The translations under genes were made by a program, and so were the position numbers. This document shows positions 56,603 to 64,000 of a stretch of 64,000 nt of DNA, in pieces (positions within the stretch are counted from its first letter, which is position 1; the number at the start of each line of letters is the position of its first letter). The DNA lies in the NCBI GenBank assembly GCA_023212645.1, contig JALBYC010000002.1, positions 558,001-622,000 of the forward strand, in the 5' to 3' direction. The stretch is from Farysia itapuensis (taxonomy: Eukaryota; Basidiomycota; Ustilaginomycetes; Ustilaginales; Ustilaginaceae). The notes beneath the pieces were generated by a model. That model was not told the DNA's origin and ran no database searches. It saw only the letters and a list, made by a program, of their open reading frames with translations.

Positions 56603-59439
56603 TGGACAAGGACTTTTACTCGTTCGTTCGTCTAACGGACTTGAGCTCCAATGTTACTTTCCGCATCTCCTCGCTCGAGGGTAAGCTCGAACGTCTGTCT
56701 CGCACTGCTCTCCTCGCTCAGCCCGAGGCGCGCCATTACGGCGCTCAGCAATCCACCTACCCCGACCTGTATGTCGTCGCCCGCCTCTACGCTGACAATA
56801 AGCCGCTGACGGTACCGGTCAAGACTGCGTACAAGCCATTCCGCAACAACCTGCAGTGGAACGAGTGGATCACGCTTCCATATAAGCTGTGCGATCTGCC
56901 CCTCGCTGCGCAGCTCAGCTTCACCATCTACGATGTGGCATCGAGCAACACCACACGCATCATTGGCGGCACAACCCTGCCGCTCTTCACCAAAAAGGGC
57001 ACGCTGAAAACTGCACAGCATCGTCTGTATCTGTGGAAACACACAAAGGGCGATGGCAGTGTCGACACCTCGACGCCGAGCAAGGTTGGCGAGATGCGCG
57101 ACGAAATGGGCCGACTGGAGAAGCTGATCAAGAAGCACGAGCGGGGGGATCTGCCGCGAATTGACTGGCTAGACAAACTTGCCTACCGCCAGATTGAACG
57201 CGTGTACCGCGACGAGAGCGAGGAAAGCGACAAGCTATTTCTGTACATCGACCTGCCGCGGTATGAACTGCCGATTGTGTACTGTGAGCCGGAGTCGCTG
57301 CTCACCTCGCCGGCCACGGATGGCATCCCTAGCACCTCTTCAGCGCAAACAGCAGCGAATGCAGCCGGTGCACCGTCAACATCCGTCCCTTCGGCGTCGG
57401 CCGCTGCAGCAGCAGCAGCACTCGCGTCCGGAGACCGTAACCGTATCACTGCTAACATGTTTACCATCTTCGACCCTGAAATCGCGCGCGCCAACCCCGT
57501 GGAAGCCAAGCATCGTCGACTCGTCCGTTCCCACCGCTCCGGCCCGCTGGATCGAGAACTTAAGCCGTCAGCCGAGGTGCGCGATGAGCTCAACGAGATC
57601 CTCTCCTACCCACCCACGCGCGTCCTCACACCGGCCGAGATGGACCGGGTCTGGTCCTTCCGCTTCTACCTCACACGTGATTCCAAGGGGTTGACAAAGT
57701 TTCTCAAGTCAGTCGTCTGGACGGACCCAGGCGAGGCCAAGCAGGCTACCGAACTGCTGCTGCCCATGTGGACCGAACCAGGTCTCGATGATGCACTCGA
57801 GCTGCTCGGTCCTACTTTCAAGGATCCCCGTGTGCGCGCGTTTGCAGTGCGCCAGCTAGAACGCGCCGAGGACGAGGAACTAATCTCGTACCTGCTGCAG
57901 CTGGTGCAAGCGCTCAAATTCGGCAACAACGTAGGAGGCACCACAGGAGGGGTGGCGGCATCAGGTGGCGCGTCTGGATCGCAACTCGTCGGCAGTGCCG
58001 ACCGACGTCGTCTGCTCGACTCTCGAAACCTCGGCTCATCCTCATCAACATCAGCACCACCCACAGTCGATGACGAAACGAGCGGCCTGGCAGACTTCCT
58101 CATCCGCCGAGGACTGTCGAACCCAATCCTCGGCAACAATCTGTACTGGTACCTGGTCGTTGAGACAGAAGATCCAAAGACCGGGCCGTTGTTCCAGTCG
58201 GTCAAACAGCTGTTTTTGGACCGTCTTGCCGGCTTACCGAACGGAGCTGGTGTTGAGCGACGCGATATGTTTGAGCGCCAAGCGACGCTCTTGGCAACAC
58301 TGTCGAAACGGGCAAAAGAGTTGCGGTCCAACCGCGATGCGCGACCGAAGAAGATTGAGAAATTACGTTCCATTATTGCAGACCAGAAGAACGGGCTGGC
58401 TCGGTTCGACCCGCCGGTCCCCTTACCGCTCGATGCCGGGGTGATGGTGTCTGGCATTGTCGCGGAGAAGAGCACGATTTTCAAGAGCAACCTCTTCCCG
58501 CTTCGCCTCGAATTCGCCACCGTTACCACACCCAGTGCTGCCAAGAACAGGAGCGATGGGACCACGGACAGTTTGTCGGCTAGTTTGGACGAGATGGACG
58601 CAAACAGCTCCCTCAACGACGAGCCGCTCGACCTGCTCCTCAACGACAACAGCACCGGCCACTACACGTTGATTTTCAAGAATGGCGATGATCTGCGTCA
58701 GGATCAGCTGGTGATTCAGCTCTTTTCGCTCATGGACCGACTTTTGCGGAACGAAAATTTGGATCTCAAAATTACGCCCTACCGTGTGCTGGCGACGGGT
58801 AGTGTTGACGGAATGGTGCAGTTTGTCGAGTCGCTTTCCATCGCGGCGATCTTGTCGGCGTATCAGGGGTCTTTGCTCAACTTTCTGCGCGCGCATCATT
58901 CCAGTCCGAACTCGCTCAATACGTACGGTGTTGATCCGGTGGTGTTTGACACATTTATCCGCTCATGTGCCGGGTATTGCGTCGTGACATATCTGCTGGG
59001 TGTTGGAGACCGACATTTGGACAACCTGCTGCTTGCACCCGATGGACATTTCTTTCACGTCGATTTCGGCTATATTTTGGGACGTGATCCGAAACCGTTC
59101 CCGCCTCCTGTGAAAGTGTGTAAAGAGATGGTGGATGCGATGGGTGGTACGGCCAGTCCGCACTATGGCCGCTTCAAAGCATTCTGCTACACCGCTTTCA
59201 CCGGTCTGCGCAAAAACGCCAATCTGATCCTCAACCTCGTTGCGCTCATGGTCGACGCCAATATTCCCGACATCCGTCTGGAACCTGACAAAGCAGTGCT
59301 CAAGGTACAGGACAAATTCCTCCTCCACCTCAACGAAGACGAAGCGATCCGCGAGTTTGAGAACCTGCTCAACGAAACAAGTTACCTCAGCACCGTCTTT
59401 GACCGCCTACACGACATGGCGCAGTACTTTCGACAATAA
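56602..59439 (+). CDS. vps34: Class III phosphatidylinositol 3-kinase Vps34
   Basis: Makes PI3P on endosomes and autophagic membranes, with Vps15 and Vps30/Atg6. The ATG at 56602 gives 945 residues; the frame opens upstream only with a GTG. A C2 domain (about 20-215) starts with the DFYSFVRL segment of Vps34. The helical PIK domain covers about 320-545 and is interrupted by a Gly/Ser-rich insertion (about 445-495). The kinase domain (about 600-945) has the DDLRQDQL segment, the catalytic loop GDRHLDN with Asp803, and the DFG at Asp821 followed by YILGRDPKPFPPP. All catalytic residues are present. The C-terminal helix ends in the family's HDMAQYFR segment. Confidence 0.96.
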   Translation: MDKDFYSFVRLTDLSSNVTFRISSLEGKLERLSRTALLAQPEARHYGAQQSTYPDLYVVARLYADNKPLTVPVKTAYKPFRNNLQWNEWITLPYKLCDLPLAAQLSFTIYDVASSNTTRIIGGTTLPLFTKKGTLKTAQHRLYLWKHTKGDGSVDTSTPSKVGEMRDEMGRLEKLIKKHERGDLPRIDWLDKLAYRQIERVYRDESEESDKLFLYIDLPRYELPIVYCEPESLLTSPATDGIPSTSSAQTAANAAGAPSTSVPSASAAAAAAALASGDRNRITANMFTIFDPEIARANPVEAKHRRLVRSHRSGPLDRELKPSAEVRDELNEILSYPPTRVLTPAEMDRVWSFRFYLTRDSKGLTKFLKSVVWTDPGEAKQATELLLPMWTEPGLDDALELLGPTFKDPRVRAFAVRQLERAEDEELISYLLQLVQALKFGNNVGGTTGGVAASGGASGSQLVGSADRRRLLDSRNLGSSSSTSAPPTVDDETSGLADFLIRRGLSNPILGNNLYWYLVVETEDPKTGPLFQSVKQLFLDRLAGLPNGAGVERRDMFERQATLLATLSKRAKELRSNRDARPKKIEKLRSIIADQKNGLARFDPPVPLPLDAGVMVSGIVAEKSTIFKSNLFPLRLEFATVTTPSAAKNRSDGTTDSLSASLDEMDANSSLNDEPLDLLLNDNSTGHYTLIFKNGDDLRQDQLVIQLFSLMDRLLRNENLDLKITPYRVLATGSVDGMVQFVESLSIAAILSAYQGSLLNFLRAHHSSPNSLNTYGVDPVVFDTFIRSCAGYCVVTYLLGVGDRHLDNLLLAPDGHFFHVDFGYILGRDPKPFPPPVKVCKEMVDAMGGTASPHYGRFKAFCYTAFTGLRKNANLILNLVALMVDANIPDIRLEPDKAVLKVQDKFLLHLNEDEAIREFENLLNETSYLSTVFDRLHDMAQYFRQ

Positions 59440-59493
59440 AACCAGGCTCACCAGCAGTCCAATGCAATGCGCGGTAATTAGCGAAAGAATGAG

Positions 59494-60273
59494 CTATAAT
59501 ACAGTGGTGGGGAGAGCTGCTGAAGCGAGGCGGAACTGTTCGTGAATTTCCTCGACGTCGTCTTCGTTGAAGTCCGAGGTTTCGTCCCAGTTCTGTGCGA
59601 AGTCGAGATCCTGAGGAGTGTAGATGGGCTGAGTGACGTCGAAGTTGCAGTTGGGTGTGAAGGAAGGGTTGAGTTGGTGTGGACGGGTGCCGAAGAGTTG
59701 ATGGTGGGAGAAGGCGGTGGGGGGGAGGATCCAGCTGTTTTCACGCAGGCGTTTGTGTCGTTCACGGTCTTCCTCCATGCGGCGAACGATGTCGACGTTG
59801 GAGAGGTTGGTAAGACGTTTCAGCCGCGGAGAGAGATTGTGCAGCGACTGTTCACGGGTTGTGAGCAGGAGGTCTATGTCGTTGAGTGCGGCGGTGTCGA
59901 TGACGAATCTCTGGCGCCAGTTTGCGAGAATCTTGCGAACGGTGGGGAGGTTGAGTGTCGCATCCCAGCGAGCTTCGGGGACGACTAGGTCGATGAGCAG
60001 GTAGAGATCGCGCTCGAGTGCAGGCGCAAACAGCGCACGCACCCCCGACGGCAACGTGTCGTCCGTCACGATACTGTCGATGAGAAACAGCAGATTCACC
60101 CGCCGATTCAACGACCCCTTGCGACACTCGTCCATAATGCAGTCCCACAGCTCTACGTGCAGTGCAGCGGCATATTCGACGACGAGCGAGAGTGCCTGCC
60201 GTATAGTCGGCTGGGATGCGTTCAGCTTCTCCAGCGTCGACACGAACCGAAGCCTGATCTGAAACGGATCCAT
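59494..60273 (-). CDS. ctk3: CTD kinase subunit gamma Ctk3
   Basis: Third subunit of the CTDK-I kinase complex, which phosphorylates Ser2 of the RNA polymerase II C-terminal domain during elongation. The 259-residue protein starts at an ATG and opens with MDPFQIRLRFVSTLEKLNAS, a close match to the Ctk3 family. The N-terminal ENTH/VHS-like CID fold (about 1-145) contains ELWDCIMDECRKGSLNRRVNLLFLIDSI. The C-terminal Ctk3 domain (about 150-240) contains RRMEEDRERHKRLRE. The length is near that of yeast Ctk3. It converges with vps34 (54 bp gap) and is divergent from the FTS-like gene. Confidence 0.9.
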   Translation of the reverse strand: MDPFQIRLRFVSTLEKLNASQPTIRQALSLVVEYAAALHVELWDCIMDECRKGSLNRRVNLLFLIDSIVTDDTLPSGVRALFAPALERDLYLLIDLVVPEARWDATLNLPTVRKILANWRQRFVIDTAALNDIDLLLTTREQSLHNLSPRLKRLTNLSNVDIVRRMEEDRERHKRLRENSWILPPTAFSHHQLFGTRPHQLNPSFTPNCNFDVTQPIYTPQDLDFAQNWDETSDFNEDDVEEIHEQFRLASAALPTTVL

Positions 60274-60463
60274 CGAGGTTCAGAGGCAAAGGGGTGCGAC
60301 CCTGCTGTCTGCAAGTGAAGTCTCCAAGTTCGAAGTCTGACAGCTGCAAACTGACTCTAACATGTTCAAGTCCCACACTTTGCTCGATTCACGATTGGGC
60401 AGCGTCTCTCCTTGCGACCAGTCCCCTCAATGATGCGACAAGTGCCTGCTTGAGGGAAAAGAG
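60274..60463. promoter_or_regulatory. Bidirectional promoter, ctk3 / FTS-like gene
   Basis: A 190-bp interval between divergent starts that contains the 7-codon uORF before the FTS-like gene. Confidence 0.6.
60430..60453 (+). promoter_or_regulatory. uORF upstream of the FTS-like gene
   Basis: A seven-codon ORF opening with two consecutive ATGs ends with TGA only 10 bases before the main ATG at 60464. It lies within the short ctk3/FTS intergenic space, so it may be in the leader. Confidence 0.5.
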
Positions 60464-61254
60464 ATGCGGTCAGAGCAAGAGCTGCATCTCGAGTATGCAC
60501 AGCGCGATATTTCGTTCCAGTATGCTCAGCTGAGTGTGCCTGGTAACTGCCCACCCGGTGTCTACGTCCAGCTCGACGACGACGACACGCACCGTAAGTA
60601 CTTCGGCCATGCCGTACTGGACTCCAGGACTGAAATGCGTTACTTCAGTGTGGCATGCGGTGTTGTTTGCGCACAGTGGACCGTATCGAGGTGGGGTGTT
60701 CCGGTTTGATATCGTCTTTCCCGCGGCGTACCCGCAGGCAACTCCGCAGGTGTTCTTCCCGCCGACACTGCTGCATCCGCTCGTCGAACCTGTTTCTGGA
60801 CGTCTTGCGCTAGGAACGCGTTTCAACACAGCATGGAACCCACGCAAGGACTTTGTCAGCCATGTTCTCACCTTCGTACACAGCGTGTTCGAGCAAGATA
60901 CCCTCGACCAACTCAGCCCTAAGACGTTTGTCAACACCGAAGTATACCGGTAAGTCAAAACAAGACCAACCTCCGCGCGCTTTACTAACCGCAGATATTC
61001 TGCGCAGAATGTATCAGTCTCAGCGAGGTCTGTTTAACAAGCTGGCTCTTCAGTCCGTTGCATTGTCAACCGCGCCCTCTAGCCTTTACGACGTCGGTGG
61101 AGGAAGCGGTTTCCCCAATACCAGCGTCTCGCCGTCCAAAGCGCATCGGGCGGAAGAGGCCAATGGCATCATCTTTCGTGATCTGCCTGCGAGTCAACTG
61201 ACGGCTCTTCACGACGAGATCTTTGGGGCCGTCGGGTGCGAACCAAGTTGGTAG
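60464..61254 (+). CDS. fts1: FTS/AKTIP-like UEV protein (Hook-complex subunit)
   Basis: Three exons, 60464-60593, 60649-60949 and 61008-61254, give 225 residues; introns are 55 and 58 nt with GTAAGT donors. The first junction rebuilds DDTHLWHAVLFAHSGPYRGG. The fold is that of a ubiquitin-conjugating enzyme variant: VFRFDIVFPAAYPQATP, then FHPLV-like LLHPLVEPVSGRL and the WNPRKDFVSHVLTFV helix. The catalytic Cys is missing. These features match AKTIP/FTS, which with Hook and FHIP links early endosomes to dynein and kinesin-3; the smut Fts1 of this complex is known from Ustilago maydis. The second intron has a TACTAAC branch site and two acceptors 13 nt apart; only the distal one keeps the frame to the stop. 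Confidence 0.83.
60594..60648 (+). other. Intron 1 of the FTS-like gene
   Basis: A 55-nt phase-1 intron with GTAAGT donor and TTCAG acceptor. Splicing fuses two conserved halves of the UEV domain. Confidence 0.85.
60950..61007 (+). other. Intron 2 of the FTS-like gene
   Basis: A 58-nt intron with GTAAGT donor, TACTAAC branch sequence at 60983-60989 and GCAG acceptor at 61007. An alternative GCAG at 60994 would give a short frame-shifted C-terminus. Confidence 0.75.
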
Positions 61255-61452
61255 TGTCAACATGTTAGACCACAAAATCTTAGCCGGCGCTGCGCGCTGC
61301 GCGCTGCAAGGTTAAATTTGAATGTGTCGAGGATTGCCACATCGTCTGAATGAGAAACAGAACATCCATCATCATCTCGGGGGGAAACCGTGTCGATGCA
61401 GCGCATATCGGTCCACGCGTGATGCCTATACTGGCCCTCACCCCCTTGGTAA

Positions 61453-64000
61453 ATGTCTGAACGTGTACTCACTCGTAGACGTAGGCTGCGCCGAGCGCAG
61501 TCCTCGTCCTCCTCACCGGATCCCAGTCACCGGCACGCGACCACACAGTATTCTGCTCAAAAGCCCGAGAATGGCACTCGTCTCGTGTTTCCAGGCTTTC
61601 TGACTATTCCATTAAGCGGCACGGTTCTCTCTCAGCAAGCTGCTGCCTCTGGTAGTCGCGCTTCTGTCGAGAAGCCGCCGCCACCGCCGCCACCGCCGCC
61701 GCGGCCGTCCAAACCAAATGTTCCGCAAAAAGTCATCGAGACGATCGTCATTAGCGATTCAGAGGACGACAATGATCAGCAAGCCGCACAGATTGCAAAA
61801 GAGATGTCAGCAACGTCGCCCGTCTCTGCTGACCCTCCGGCTGTCAACCATCCTCCACCCCTCACTGCAGCATCACCGTCACCAATACCTTCGCCTCTCG
61901 ATACCCATCACGCAAAAGACGCGTCTGATGCGACAACATCAGTGTCCTCTCCTCTTCGTTCCACCACTGCTGTAATCGCCCCTGTTCCACCATCTCCCCC
62001 ATCACCAGCACCACCACATTCGGCCAATCCGGATCCGCAGCAGCAGACCGACCAGAGTCCGCTAGACCATGCACGCCCGAGACGCAGGTCACTCACGCCT
62101 TTCCCAGAGCTACCGCCTGCCGACAGGAGCTGGGTCGAAGATAGTGAGAACGAAGGGTTCCAGGTGCCCTTGTTTCGCCATCTCACCGACTCCTTTTCGT
62201 CCGACATGACCCAGGAGCTGCAGTCATCTCAATTGGAGGAGGGGGAGATTGCTCAGACCTATTCCCAGAGATACCTTCACCGTTTAGACGGCGTATTGCC
62301 TCGCAAGACGACCGTGAACGATCCAGTCTCGCCGACCGATGACGGCAGCAGGCAGAGACGGGCTAGAAGATCTATCGTCCCCACAAAGAGCCAGATTGAA
62401 GCTCAAGTATCCTTCATCATCAACAGAGGCCGCGAAACCAACACGCTCAACAAGCTCACCAAGCGCATCGTCAGAGAGCATCTGCAGGACCATTTCGGCG
62501 TCGACATGGAAGTACACAGAAAGTTTATCAGCGAATACGTCGATCGAGAAGTCACCGCATTTGCCGAAGCCGAATACGAGTTGTCACTAGCTACCACCAG
62601 AGACACGCAAGTCGCACCAACACTCAGCATTGATCAAGAGTTGGAGCAACTTCTGTCTCTCAACGACAAAGATACTACAGAGAACCTTCGGCCTAGGTCG
62701 TCTGAGCCCTTGATCGAGCGGGGGCCAGAGATTGGACCCTTTCAGGAGGCTTTGCAGCTCGTCCACTCGCATCTTCCCGCAGATGACGGTGAAAGGTCTG
62801 ACATGGATACAGATTATGTCGATCCCCCACCAGTAGCGAGGTTGGAGGCTAGTGCTCCACTCTCACCAACGAATCGGCCTCCCAACCGATCAAAACCAAA
62901 GCGTTCGACAGCAGCTGCATCGGGAGAAAGCACGTCTCGCCGTCAGCCAGGGGCTGTCGCCACAGTCAAAGCAGCTTCCAGAGTCGCCCGACAGGTTCAG
63001 GCAAGTAGCTCAGCCGGCACCTCGTCTGACCAAGACGAAGGTCCGCGTCGATACCCAAGACGAGAGCGTCCAAAGCGGGATTACAATCTCAGAAGAGCTT
63101 TTCACGCCGCTTTCCCCTTCTCGCCCTCCGGAAGGGATGACGAAGACATGCCAGACAGACCGCAGTCCTCGTCTTCCCGCACGGCCAAGTCTCTCGCCTC
63201 TAATCCAGCCCGCGTCGTTCGACCCTCGCACGAGTTCTTTGACGCGCTCAACATGCGCAGAGTCATGACACGCAGCTCTTTTCTCATCAAGCCGAGGCGC
63301 GACCCGCCCCCGTCATTCGCGCACTTTGTTCAGACACATCTGGCGACCGAAAGCAGTACAAATCTTCATCCTGTCAAGCTGAGCGAAAGTCGAGTCCAGG
63401 ATATGCTGCGCAAGACGCTCGATGTGACGGCAACCTGGAATGTCACCGCGGACATGAGCGGAGCACAGGACGAAAGCATGGATCGCGGGCATGAAGAGCT
63501 TCAGGAGCTCTCATCAGGGCATCGCACATGGTCAGAAGCAAGCGATTCAAACTCGGACACTGCAACCCCGCCACCCTTCTATATGCTGCCGTTCTTGCCC
63601 AGCGGTGCGAAAGCAAGTCTGGTAGTATCGATACCGGAGAGGGCACCTTCTCGTTCCGACTCGCAGCCCCGATCGACGCCAATGGTAAAGACAAGCGGTA
63701 CGACAGTCGACGAGCGAATCCGACGCACAAGCCTGGGTGACAGAGAGATCAGCGTGGACATCGGAACTGCGGTGCAGACCAATGTGCCAGCTTCACAGGC
63801 CGCCAGTCGCGCTCGACAAATGTTGACGGACCCAAGAACGCCATCGCCGCGGGCACGTGAACCAGCCACAGCGATGGAAGACGCGAGTCTCAGCCTGTCG
63901 CGATCGCTGGCGGATGCATTGGACGCGAGTGACTCCGAAGCCGAGGTCAGCCTGACCATGCTTTCGTCGCCAGTCAAGCCCGGACGTGTCAATCAGTCAC
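61453..64000 (+). CDS. DEK-C-like domain protein, truncated by the window edge
   Basis: An open frame from the ATG at 61453 continues without a stop through the last base, giving at least 849 residues. The N-terminus is basic (RRRRLRRAQ), followed by a Pro-rich run and VIETIVISDSEDD, which resembles a SUMO-interacting motif beside acidic residues. Residues about 309-370 look like a DEK C-terminal domain: PTKSQIEAQVSFII, TKRIVREHLQDHFGVDM and KFISEYVDREV. The remainder is Ser/Arg/Pro-rich with basic clusters (about 530-550). A nuclear chromatin-related role is plausible but inferred only from the DEK-C-like fold and basic composition. The C-terminus is outside the window and the start may move if an upstream exon exists. 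Confidence 0.72.
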   Translation, partial: MSERVLTRRRRLRRAQSSSSSPDPSHRHATTQYSAQKPENGTRLVFPGFLTIPLSGTVLSQQAAASGSRASVEKPPPPPPPPPRPSKPNVPQKVIETIVISDSEDDNDQQAAQIAKEMSATSPVSADPPAVNHPPPLTAASPSPIPSPLDTHHAKDASDATTSVSSPLRSTTAVIAPVPPSPPSPAPPHSANPDPQQQTDQSPLDHARPRRRSLTPFPELPPADRSWVEDSENEGFQVPLFRHLTDSFSSDMTQELQSSQLEEGEIAQTYSQRYLHRLDGVLPRKTTVNDPVSPTDDGSRQRRARRSIVPTKSQIEAQVSFIINRGRETNTLNKLTKRIVREHLQDHFGVDMEVHRKFISEYVDREVTAFAEAEYELSLATTRDTQVAPTLSIDQELEQLLSLNDKDTTENLRPRSSEPLIERGPEIGPFQEALQLVHSHLPADDGERSDMDTDYVDPPPVARLEASAPLSPTNRPPNRSKPKRSTAAASGESTSRRQPGAVATVKAASRVARQVQASSSAGTSSDQDEGPRRYPRRERPKRDYNLRRAFHAAFPFSPSGRDDEDMPDRPQSSSSRTAKSLASNPARVVRPSHEFFDALNMRRVMTRSSFLIKPRRDPPPSFAHFVQTHLATESSTNLHPVKLSESRVQDMLRKTLDVTATWNVTADMSGAQDESMDRGHEELQELSSGHRTWSEASDSNSDTATPPPFYMLPFLPSGAKASLVVSIPERAPSRSDSQPRSTPMVKTSGTTVDERIRRTSLGDREISVDIGTAVQTNVPASQAASRARQMLTDPRTPSPRAREPATAMEDASLSLSRSLADALDASDSEAEVSLTMLSSPVKPGRVNQS

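Noticed and set aside
57666..58655. 329-codon frame antisense to vps34
   Set aside because: Ser/Arg-rich translation typical of antisense of GC-rich codons, with no recognisable domain.

Overview
The window reads as fungal nuclear DNA, most likely from a basidiomycete smut or related yeast (Ustilaginales). This is inferred, not proven. The supports are long open reading frames almost free of introns, a few 55-72 nt introns with GTAAGT/GTGAG donors, short intergenic gaps, and a gene set typical of a fungus (Ski3, Met8, a Pil1-type BAR domain, Zn2Cys6 regulators, Ctk3). No bacterial, viral or organellar gene was seen, and no tRNA, rRNA or CRISPR array was found.

Layout. 0-13.1 kb: SEN34 (+) and phosphoglucomutase (-) converge; then come a very large disordered PH-like/coiled-coil protein (+) and a TALE homeobox regulator (-). 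13.1-16.5 kb: a 3.4 kb stretch without a convincing gene. It holds a G-rich tract upstream of the homeobox gene and a ~706 bp element with ~75 bp terminal inverted repeats, probably a non-autonomous DNA transposon. 16.5-30 kb: sorting nexin Mvp1 (+), TFIIIB subunit Brf1 (+), a secreted probably GPI-anchored alpha/beta hydrolase (+), a MOB4/phocein protein (-) and a large Zn2Cys6 regulator (+). 30.8-34.7 kb: a Sec14/CRAL-TRIO protein with one 5' intron, then two small intron-containing secreted proteins in tandem (effector candidates). 34.7-43.3 kb: a single-ORF fusion of a Pil1/Lsp1 BAR domain to prephenate dehydratase plus ACT (-), exosome subunit Rrp42 (-), condensin subunit Ycg1 (+) and Met8 (-). 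43.5-52.8 kb: Ski3 (+), a Zn2Cys6 regulator (-) whose stop codon abuts a 36-bp minisatellite, and the mitochondrial phosphate carrier (+). 53-64 kb: Mcd4 (+), Vps34 (+), Ctk3 (-), an FTS/AKTIP-like UEV protein with three exons (+), and a gene cut by the right edge that encodes at least 849 residues with a DEK-C-like segment.

Functional themes. Several genes act at endosomes: Vps34 makes PI3P, Mvp1 should bind it through its PX domain, and the FTS-like protein belongs to a family linking early endosomes to motors. Rrp42 and Ski3 both serve exosome-dependent RNA decay. These are shared themes, not a proven cluster; most neighbours are housekeeping genes.

The most unusual items are the eisosome-BAR/prephenate dehydratase fusion, the tandem small secreted proteins, the inverted-repeat element, and short upstream ORFs ending on or near the start codons of mcd4, vps34 and the FTS-like gene.
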